The position numbers and the translations under genes are program-made. This document shows, piece after piece, positions 9,580 through 20,100 of a DNA stretch of 64,000 nucleotides (position 1 is its first letter; the number at the start of each line of letters is the position of its first letter). The notes beneath the pieces are model-generated. The model was given only the letters and a program-made list of their open reading frames with translations. It ran no database searches and was not told the origin of the DNA. The stretch is from Symsagittifera roscoffensis. Lineage: Eukaryota; Xenacoelomorpha; Acoela; Convolutidae. Location of the stretch: assembly GCF_963678635.1 (NCBI RefSeq), contig NC_087063.1:81455574-81519573 (forward strand), written 5' to 3'.

Positions 9580-12567
9580 ATGTCTGAACGGAGTAAACGA
9601 AGTCAGTCGCCAGGTATGTTATATGAAAAGTTCCCTTTAAATTCTTGCGAACAAAATGATCTGAAAAAAAAGATAATTGAATGTTTAAGGGTTCGCTGGT
9701 TGGTAATGTCTTTTCTCGAAATATATCTATGGACCATTTTTGTTATCATTCTTCTAATTCATAATTCTGTTGGCATGATCAATGAAAAGAATTCCATTTC
9801 CTATAGAAGGGAAAATCGTGGCATAATTGTTTTCTAGATCATACCAATACTGAAGGGATAACTCAACCAAAAAAATATTCAGTTATTGTACTGAATGATA
9901 TCTTTCGTTTCCGACACAAAATTGGGAAAAATTTTTTGGCATTAAAGTGACCTTCAAAAAATAGTCATTTGTTTTCTCAATTCTCTCAGTGATATAAAAT
10001 TACTACATGATAAGCAGGGGTGGTTAAAAATATATTGTATTGCAATAATTTGCAATATATTGCAATATTATTATTGCAGTACCATATTTTTAGATAGTAA
10101 ACTATTGAGATACATATTTTTGACAGAAAAACTATTGCATTAACTTTTGCTAGCGTTCAATATGTTGTCCAAAACTTTCACAGACAAAACAAACAAATGT
10201 CACTGGATTTCGGTTCAACCTCGCTTGTGAAAAGTATCTGTCCTCACATGAAACGATTATAAGCTAAGTTCCAATATTGTGGAACGGCTTTTTAGTCGAG
10301 CAAATTTGACTATTACTGATTTGAGAAAGTCAATGACTGCATTGCATCTAGAGGAGCTACTCTTCCTTTATGTTGATGCAACATTCTGAAACGTTGAAAG
10401 AATTCAAAGTTTGCTCTGAACCTGTTTTTTTACCAAGAAAAAAAATTGGAAAGTATTGCGAAAATATTGCAATAATTGCGATACTTATTTTGATTCAAAA
10501 AATGTTGCAATAACTTTTGCGAGTCCAAAACGATTTGCAATACATGTTGAGTCGCAAAATAGTACTTCAATTGTATTTTACCCAGCCCTGATGATAAGAT
10601 TAGGCAAAATCAAATGGTAATGTAAGATATTTTAATATATTTCCAAATATAGTATTTTTTTCTCAATTTTTTCGGTTTTTTTAAACTATTTGCATGGTAA
10701 CTTTTTGTAGCACATTCAATTCTAGAAATGAACACGTACTGAAGTTATAATAACTTTGACTCCTGGTTAATTCAGCCAATTTTAAAATGTCTTGAATGGG
10801 ATTCAGCAGCATCTACGGCTACGGGCTCAGCATCGAACGACCTGAAGCTGACGGTATATTACCATTTTTTTTTGGGTCTTTCACAATATAACCCCCCCCC
10901 AACAAAGAAACACTAATTCGCTGCGGGAGCTTAATGGGATTTTGGCCCCATCATTCAACCTCAAAGGGAACTGTACTGAGAAATGGCAAAATATTGCACC
11001 GTCATTTTAATAACTTTTCAGCTCTATTTCGTGGCAACTTGTTTGTAGCAACTTTATCTTGCAAATAGTAATATGCAACACAATGTGTTGCACGCCGCGT
11101 ACTCAGACCACCAATTGCCAGGAAGTAATTGGATTCAGGCATCTCACGTATCCTCATACCGTATAAAAAACCTGAATTTTCTCCGTTTCTGTGAAAAAGC
11201 GTTGTAAAAACTTAAATTTTCGGACTATATTTCATTGTTTTGGAGTTGGCGTCCACCAAATGTCATATAAGGTCGTCTTTCAAAGCAGAATTTTTTAACC
11301 TCGTTGTTGGGACTTCAATCATTCGAGAAATCAGCTTTATTGAGAAATTCCCTTTATTGTTTTCACAAATACTGAAGTATTTTTGTGTTACAAGTTTTGG
11401 AACATTTGCCACTTGTCTAGCACCCGAGTCCCTTCATTTAACTTTAGTCGTGTTTTATCAAGAGATCATCGATCATGAACTGTTCATGGACAAGTCGTTG
11501 TCAAACCAACTGTCACCAGCATCATCCACGAGCTCCTTTCATGAGTACAGTCATCTTTGGAATGATAACACAATGGATGACCTGGATCTATCCGATATGT
11601 CTTCACCAGAAAATTCTTCGGATATAAGGTAACAGGAACTTTTTTTGATTATGATACTTATGGAAAAGGGGAAAAAATGAGAAAAAAAACGTGAACGACT
11701 TTAGGTTCAAACGTGGATTTAATTTTTAAGATATCCCAGCATTTTTCTGTTGTTCTTTTCCTTCCAACTGTTTGTAGACTACTTTTTAAAAAAGTTCCCC
11801 GTGGAGAATAGGGGCTTTTTTGCGTTTTGTGAGAGGTCAGCAAAGCAATTTTGACGAACGAATTTTTTTATGGAAAATTTTCTCGAGAATTCATGTGTCC
11901 ACCCTGAACAGAGCTGTATCATTTGGTCTTGTAATGTAATTTCATGAACTATATTTACCTTGAGGCTTATTTTTTCTCACAGGAGTGCGTTTGCTAAAAT
12001 TATCTCAGAAATTCAGCAAGGTAATGTAATGGCTTGAGTGGCTTTTTTCGGTTCAGTTTGGTGTGTTGAAATAGTTTAGTCAATTTATTTCATTCACAGG
12101 TCTTTTAATTTTTTTCGGTTCAATATTTAATTGAATTGGCACCTTATATAAGTACTAATTTATTGACCCTTGGATTGTTAGTCTCAAATATCTGACTTCA
12201 TTTTCGAAATTATTTATCTTTTAAATTGCTAAAACTTTGTAAAAACTGTTATCTGCAGATCGAATCATCAGTCGCAGCCCTGTTTTGGCACGGAAGCTGG
12301 GCAACAAAACTAGAAAGCAACCGCCGACTTCATTGGGAAGTACAAAATCAAAACCCGAACATCAGAATTTGACACTAAGTCCCCTAGCTCCATCCGCGAT
12401 TTAAAATGGCAAGGAAGGTGAATCATCAGCGAAACCGAGGAAAGTCAGCCCAGCTCGCCCATTGGGCTCAAGTTTTTACGTCACGAATGACCTTCGTGTT
12501 AGAACTGGAACACGTTCAGAAACGTATGCAAATGGAGCATCTGAAAGCTGGTGTATGCCAGGAAGCC
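9580..12567 (+). pseudogene. Duplicated RhoGEF 5' exons 1-5, copy 1 (nonsense in exon 5)
   Basis: Five exons with consistent phases: 9580-9613 (starts ATG directly after a ttttcag acceptor), 10807-10853, 11465-11628, 11983-12020 and 12259-12567. Splice sites match those of copy 2. Exons 1-4 look identical to copy 2. Exon 5 has four substitutions: two synonymous (CGA/CGG, ATC/ATT), one His-to-Arg change, and a GAA-to-TAA nonsense change at 12402-12404 (codon about 48 of the exon). After the stop the frame would stay open to the gtgagt donor. Because exon 5 ends in phase 1 while exon 1 starts with an in-frame ATG, splicing both copies together would not keep frame. Copy 1 is therefore most simply a decayed copy, though it could supply an alternative promoter. 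Confidence 0.8.
10015..10590. mobile_element. hAT-like MITE with 8-bp target duplication (copy 1)
   Basis: Bounded by perfect 8-bp direct repeats ATGATAAG (10007-10014 and 10591-10598). Ends are CAGGGGTGGTTAAAAATA and TATTTTACCCAGCCCTG, imperfect inverted repeats of about 17 bp. An 8-bp duplication and CAGGG ends are typical of hAT transposons. At 576 bp with no transposase it is non-autonomous. The inside has many TTGCAATA-like units in both orientations, which could be subterminal transposase sites. It lies in the intron between exons 1 and 2. Confidence 0.88.
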
Positions 12568-13237
12568 GTGAGTGAAGTATTTTAAAATTATTTCTAAAAA
12601 ATTAATTAGAAAAAAGGGTGCTTATTAGTGTAATGAACACACTGAAGACTCTTATATATGATTTTTTCGTTTTTTTTCAGGAAAAGTCTTTTTTTTGTTC
12701 ACGCTCATTTTTTGATGTTTCGCGGTTTAATTTTTCATTTATTTTCAAGTTCATTTCATTTCCTTCGTTAAAAGGAAGGCAAATTTCACTATCGAACAGC
12801 AAAAGTGTCAAGCTCACGAAAAGTGTCGCAGTACAATAGTCGAACCTGTCTTTTAAAGAAAAAGCTTTCCCTGCTTGGTGCTGCACCAAACAGACAAAAC
12901 TTTGAAGGCAGTAATTTTCTCAAGTGGGCGTCTATTGCACCCACCGAGTACTGTGTTACCTATCTGCCTTCGGACTGCCCGAGCTAGACCTACTAAAATC
13001 CTCAGGGCAGTCACTTTTCCCAAAAACGTATTATGTTTCAATCCACACCAATGAGTCACGCTCTTTTTAATTTAGACTTAGTGTCGCGAATATCCGAGTT
13101 CGGACCTGTTTTGTATTAGTCTGGTTCTTTTTGAGAGGCAAGTTACCAGTGCAGTCACTGATACCTAGCCTGTGTATTAATAACCTAATACCTCTCGCTT
13201 TTTAGTCTTTCTTTCGTTTACCTAAGTCCTTAATAAA

Positions 13238-14851
13238 ATAATACCCCTCCGGATTGGCACAAATAGGACCCTTCCGGACTGTCAGAATATGGACCCCTCC
13301 GGATTTGGACCCCTCCGAATTAGCAACTATAAGACCCTTCCGGATTCGGACCCCTCCGGTTTTGTGGAAAGTAGACCCCTCCGGATTCGGACCCCTCTGA
13401 CTTTGAAAAATTTCGACCCCTCCGGATTGGGAGCCCTTAGCTCTGTCAAAGTAGCTTTCCGTAGTTTTCTTAATTTCAGCTTATACCCCTCCGGATACGT
13501 TCTGCGTTGCTTTTATGCTGTTTGAATTAACTGGGAAGGGTATAGGGTCCTTTCCTAGACCCCTCCGGATTGAAGTTAAGGCACTTATTTGACAATTCAC
13601 ACTAACGGTGAAGGGTCTTATCACTTGCCTAATTTCGACTCTATTATGGTTGTCTTGTGCCTTCAGCCCTCCCTTTTTGTCTAGAACTGTCTTAAGTTAC
13701 TTAGTTCAATCGCTATCAACTTTTGGTAGGGGTATAAGGGTTTTTTAGAAAAATTCATAAAACGTGAAGGGTGTACCCCTCCGGATTTGTGTAATTTGCT
13801 AAAAACAATCTCAAAAAATTTTCTCGCTCGCTTTTTCGAGTAATTCTCTTTCCTACTAGTAAGTTCTGCTAATTTTTGATCTATTGGTACCAAGATCAAC
13901 TCGATATGATCAGTAGTTCCAAAGTTATTAACCAAAACGTCTTTTTTTTCCCTAACCCTAACTTTTTCCGCAAATCTGGTCCTTTCGACCTAAAAATTAT
14001 TGATCCGAGCTCAGAAGGCCTATACTCTTCTATTTCAATGCAAAAGACCCGATCTAAAACGCTATTGTAGAAAAAATTTGCGAAAAACTATGCTACCTGG
14101 ACCCCTCCGGATTGATGAATCCACCAAATCCAACACGTTATGTTCGATTTCTCTGCAACCCGGAAGGCTTTCGGGTAGCGGATTTTAAGACTTGTAGATT
14201 CACTAGTGGAGGTTGTCCGAACAACTATTTTTACTGTCCTACCTCAAAAATTTCAAAAAATTTTCTAAATTTTTAGTGTTTCTTACTATCAAAAATTGGG
14301 AAAATTTGGTTTTTGGTACCAAACTAGTTCCAACCACTTCCGAACTAAAGTTAACCGGTTCTACCTATTACAGTAGTGCAGTTACGATGTAACACACTAA
14401 CTTAGCGCTTTTTTCCGTTTCAAAAAATATCGATATCTCAAAAATCGCGACTTGTGGGGGAATCAAAATATCGCTATTTTGACCCTAAAAACCGGTCTGT
14501 TTTCGTTGTTTTTCACTGAAAAACGATATAAGACTATTAATATAGGCTATATAAGTAATAATATTAGTAATACTATACCCCTCCGGGTTTGTTTATTATC
14601 CGAATTAAGGTGCTTAACTCGGATATTCGCAGTTCGGTGAAGGGTCACTACAGTGCAGCACTGTCGAGCCCCCCACAGATTACTATCTTACTTTTTGTAC
14701 CAAAAGGGATCCAAAACTTGTTAACGATACCCAACAGTCGATTGTTGTTGTCGTTGAGCCCCTTCTTGTTGCTCCTTGAACTGCTTGCCGGATCGGTCTT
14801 CACCCAAGACCCTTCCGAATTGAGCGCAAATCAGCTGACCCTTCCCGATTG
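13238..14851 (+). repeat. Cluster of CCCCTCCGG motifs (copy 2)
   Basis: Duplicate of the 5660-7300 motif cluster, with nearly every motif preserved. It differs mainly by a replacement at about 13950 where copy 2 has two CCCTAA units. Confidence 0.7.
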
Positions 14852-17131
14852 AGCGCAATTTATCATTAACGTGCTTAAATGCTCAAATAACCCTACAGTA
14901 CAAGCCTCACAAACGGGCCTCAAAATTGATCGTAACGATCCTGACTGATATAAATGCCTGTAACAACAATATATCTATCAACAACAAACGGGGGGGTTGA
15001 ATCACATCTTGTCTGGGGGGATGATTTCTACTGATTTTCTACTTTTTTACTGTTTTTGGTTTTTTCGGTAATTTTTTATGTTTTTTGTTTTTCTTGGGTA
15101 CTATACTACTTTTTGTTTGGTTTTACTTATATCTTTAAATGTTTTTGGTCACAAACCACTCAGGGGACGAGGGGTTCGCGATTCCCCCCACCCTTCCTGG
15201 TTAATGAATTTTCGGTCTTAACTAGGTTAAAACACTATTCACGGCAATCCGGAAGGCTTCCGCGTTCCGAACTACCCTTCCGCCCCGGCAGTTTAGGCCT
15301 ATTAAGGGCGTTAATGTGAGCATCCGCTCGGCGCGGAGTGCTCGTTAACGGTTCCGCCGGTCATGATGTTACGAAAGAATAACACCCAGGAGCGCCATAA
15401 AAACATACATGTAACATTCGCCCGGAAGATACATATCGACGGATAACAAAACTAAGTCTTAAGACGACTGGCTAGCGTCTAAACAGAGCTTTGCATGTTT
15501 TTCACCGTCTCTACCAAGCCAGTACTTTTCGGTGGTCTTTCTTACATCGGGTCGACAAAAACGTTACTGCTCTCCGGCTTCGACCAGAACGCTCAAATTA
15601 ACTGAATTACATGCAAAAATAGTGAGCTCATGGCTAGGTCTCTGTATCCCCAGACCACGAGGTCACTCCTAAAAACAGGGCTACTACTTATCATATTACC
15701 ATTGTTTTTGTTCAGTAGATAAAAATCATCATCTCCATCGAAGATGGATCAACCCTTTCCCCCAACTCCTAGCACCTCATCCTTGTCAAAACTAATCAAA
15801 ATATCAGTTAAATTCAAGTCAGGACATGACAGGATGCTAAAAGTTTATGTGAGTTAATAAAAGTTTCCGTCCCGAGACCCTTCCGGATTCTTGAATCCGC
15901 CGAATCAAGCTCCTTACTCTTGATTTCTTGCTAATCCGGAAGGCTGGTTCTCACCCTTCACCGTTGTTGGCAACGGCCTTGCAACTATTGTAGCAGCACA
16001 ATAGTTGCAACTCGGAACGTTCTCTGCTATTCTGTAGTTCGTTGTCGTTCTCCAATCTCGATTTTCGTACTGTTCGCAATCGCAGATAAAAGTTGTTCTG
16101 TTTTTCACTCGCTTTTTGTTAAAAATGGCCGTTTCAGCATTTCTCAGAAATGTGACGTCATCATTCGAATTTTTGAAAATCTAAAATACTAGAATATTCT
16201 AGCCCTCACCGTTTGGCTAAACGTTCCAATAACGTCGCTAATCCTTCGAAATCATCAACTCGGAAGGCTTCCTGCTCGAAATTCGAATCCTGCATAAATT
16301 GCATTTTGGCCATTCCGGTCGAATGTCACAGAAGGTTCACTCTAGTTCATTTCGAATAATTGTACTCTTCTCTCGCGATTATCTCGTCTCCTATTTCAGG
16401 ATAAGACGGCTCTACTCGTGTCTTATTTTGTATCTGGAAATTGCGAATAGCAATTTCCTGTTGTTTTCTTAAGTATTTTCCCGCAATTGTAAATTCGGTC
16501 GTTCTGATTTTTCACTTTTTGTTTTCAGTTGTTGCGAGAAAACTGAGCATGAGAGGCTCCATTCGAAATTTTGAAAAATAAAACTTCACTCGAAAATAAC
16601 GTATTTTCGTGTCCCTCAAGGTCAAACTTCCAGATATGACCGACTGGCACAACAATCGTTACTTTCTGGAATGCTCTCGGATCTTCACGCGTCTTTCTAA
16701 TTTTTATCTGGTCAGCTCAGCGTTCTGTGTGTTCTTCTCTGACTATCAAAGATCGTTCTTCTGAATTTCGCGGTTTTTTAGTTGTCGCGAAATTTCAAGG
16801 TTGTGACGCGTCTTTATTTACGAACGAATTTTTGAAAATCTTTTCGTCGCTCCAAATTAACCTCTACGAATTCGTTCAATTGTACGATTCGCACCACTGA
16901 TCTTCCAAAATAGCCAATTCTCCCGCAAGACTGCTCCAGTCGTTTCTGACATGCATTTCCGGCCATTCTGGACGAATGTCACAATGGCCCTATCCAACCT
17001 GTGCACGGACCGTCGCATGACGGAAAGGCACATTTTAATTGACCCCTTTTTTGCTTGTGCATGGTTTCTGCTGACCTTACACATCAACTGACTCTGATAT
17101 GTTCTCAAAATTTTGTTCTCAATATTTTCAG

Positions 17132-17165
17132 ATGTCTGAACGGAGTAAACGAAGTCAGTCGCCAG
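17132..17165 (+). CDS. RhoGEF exon 1 (start codon)
   Basis: Encodes MSERSKRSQSP and leaves phase 1 at the donor gtatgt. The ATG is the first three bases after the acceptor ttttcag, so an untranslated or earlier exon must precede it. The copy-1 twin is at 9580-9613. Confidence 0.75.
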
Positions 17166-20100
17166 GTATGTTATATGAAAAGTTCCCTATAAATTCTTGC
17201 GAACAAAATGATCTGAAAAAAAAGATAATTGAATGTTTAAGGGTTCGCTGGTTGGTAATGTCTTTTCTCGAAATATATCTATGGACCATTTTTGTTATCA
17301 TTCTTCTAATTCATAATTCTGTTGGCATGATCAATGAAAAGAATTCCATTTCCTATAGAAGGGAAAATCGTGGCATAATTGTTTTCTAGATCATACCAAT
17401 ACTGAAGGGATAACTCAACCAAAAAAATATTCAGTTATTGTACTGAATGATATCTTTCGTTTCCGACACAAAATTGGGAAAAATTTTTTGGCATTAAAGT
17501 GACCTTCAAAAAATAGTCATTTGTTTTCTCAATTCTCTCAGTGATATAAAATTACTACATGATAAGCAGGGGTGGTTAAAAATATATTGTATTGCAATAA
17601 TTTGCAATATATTGCAATATTATTATTGCAGTACCATATTTTTAGATAGTAAACTATTGAGATACATATTTTTGACAGAAAAACTATTGCATTAACTTTT
17701 GCTAGCGTTCAATATGTTGTCCAAAACTTTCACAGACAAAACAAACAAATGTCACTGGATTTCGGTTCAACCTCGCTTGTGAAAAGTATCTGTCCTCACA
17801 TGAAACGATTATAAGCTAAGTTCCAATATTGTGGAACGGCTTTTTAGTCGAGCAAATTTGACTATTACTGATTTGAGAAAGTCAATGACTGCATTGCATC
17901 TAGAGGAGCTACTCTTCCTTTATGTTGATGCAACATTCTGAAACGTTGAAAGAATTCAAAGTTTCCTCTGAACCTGTTTTTTTACCAAGAAAAAAAATTG
18001 GAAAGTATTGCGAAAATATTGCAATAATTGCGATACTTATTTTGATTCAAAAAATGTTGCAATAACTTTTGCGAGTCCAAAAAGATTTGCAATACATGTG
18101 GAGTCGCAAAATAGTACTTCAATTGTATTTTACCCAGCCCTGATGATAAGATTAGGCAAAATCAAATGGTAATGTAAGATATTTTAATATATTTCCAAAT
18201 ATAGTATTTTTTTCTCAATTTTTTCGGTTTTTTTAAACTATTTGCATGGTAACTTTTTGTAGCACATTCAATTCTAGAAATGAACACGTACTGAAGTTAT
18301 AATAACTTTGACTCCTGGTTAATTCAGCCAATTTTAAAATGTCTTGAATGGGATTCAGCAGCATCTACGGCTACGGGCTCAGCATCGAACGACCTGAAGC
18401 TGACGGTATATTACCATTTTTTTTGGGTCTTTCACAATATAACCCCCCCCCCCCAACAAAGAAACACTAATTCGCTGCGGGAGCTTAATGGGATTTTGGC
18501 CCCATCATTCAACCTCAAAGGGAACTGTACTGAGAAATGGCAAAATATTGCACCGTCATTTTAATAACTTTTCAGCTCTATTTCGTGGCAACTTGTTTGT
18601 AGCAACTTTATCTTGCAAATAGTAATATGCAACACAATGTGTTGCACGCCGCGTACTCAGACCACCAATTGCCAGGAAGTAATTGGATTCAGGCATCTCA
18701 CGTATCCTCATACCGTATAAAAAACCTGAATTTTCTCCGTTTCTGTGAAAAAGCGTTGTAAAAACTTAAATTTTCGGACTATATTTCATTGTTTTGGAGT
18801 TGGCGTCCACCAAATGTCATATAAGGTCGTCTTTCAAAGCAGAATTTTTTAACCTCGTTGTTGGGACTTCAATCATTCGAGAAATCAGCTTTATTGAGAA
18901 ATTCCCTTTATTGTTTTCACAAATACTGAAGTATTTTTGTGTTACAAGTTTTGGAACATTTGCCACTTGTCTAGCACCCGAGTCCCTTCATTTAACTTTA
19001 GTCGTGTTTTATCAAGAGATCATCGATCATGAACTGTTCATGGACAAGTCGTTGTCAAACCAACTGTCACCAGCATCATCCACGAGCTCCTTTCATGAGT
19101 ACAGTCATCTTTGGAATGATAACACAATGGATGACCTGGATCTATCCGATATGTCTTCACCAGAAAATTCTTCGGATATAAGGTAACAGGAACTTTTTTT
19201 GATTATGATACTTATGGAAAAGGGGAAAAAATGAGAAAAAAAACGTGAACGACTTTAGGTTCAAACGTGGATTTAATTTTTAAGATATCCCAGCATTTTT
19301 CTGTTGTTCTTTTCCTTCCAACTGTTTGTAGACTACTTTTTAAAAAAGTTCCCCGTGGAGAATAGGGGCTTTTTTGCGTTTTGTGAGAGGTCAGCAAAGC
19401 AATTTTGACGAACGAATTTTTTTATGGAAAATTTTCTCGAGAATTCATGTGTCCACCCTGAACAGAGCTGTATCATTTGGTCTTGTAATGTAATTTCATG
19501 AACTATATTTACCTTGAGGCTTATTTTTTCTCACAGGAGTGCGTTTGCTAAAATTATCTCAGAAATTCAGCAAGGTAATGTAATGGCTTGAGTGGCTTTT
19601 TTCGGTTCAGTTTTGGTGTGTTGAAATAGTTTAGTCAATTTATTTCATTCACAGGTCTTTTAATTTTTTTCGGTTCAATATTTAATTGAATTGGCACCTT
19701 ATATAAGTACTAATTTATTGACCCTTGGATTGTTAGTCTCAAATATCTGACTTCATTTTCGAAATTATATATCTTTTAAATTGCTAAAATTTTGTAAAAA
19801 CTGTTATCTGCAGATCGGATTATCAGTCGCAGCCCTGTTTTGGCACGGAAGCTGGGCAACAAAACTAGAAAGCAACCGCCGACTTCATTGGGAAGTACAA
19901 AATCAAAACCCGAACATCAGAATTTGACACTAAGTCCCCTAGCTCCATCCGCGATTGAAAATGGCAAGGAAGGTGAATCATCAGCGAAACCGAGGAAAGT
20001 CAGCCCAGCTCGCCCATTGGGCTCAAGTTTTTACGTCACGAATGACCTTCGTGTTAGAACTGGAACACATTCAGAAACGTATGCAAATGGAGCATCTGAA

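Larger units (their letters stand above)
5247..12824 (+). repeat. 7.5-kb tandem duplication, copy 1
   Basis: Sequence from gtcgcagtacaatagtcg at 5247 recurs at 12825 with an initial offset of 7,578 bp and very few differences over the whole unit. It contains a non-coding block, a hAT-like MITE and gene exons 1-5. The right end stops inside a copy of a dispersed MITE family at the sequence cacgaaaa. Confidence 0.97.

Noticed and set aside
11240-11632. 130-codon open frame (and its twin at 18794-19186)
   Set aside because: Only its 3' part is exon 3; the upstream part reads through intron sequence without coding character.
13945-13965. Internal telomere array or chromosome end
   Set aside because: Only two CCCTAA units are present, embedded in duplicated intronic or flanking sequence.
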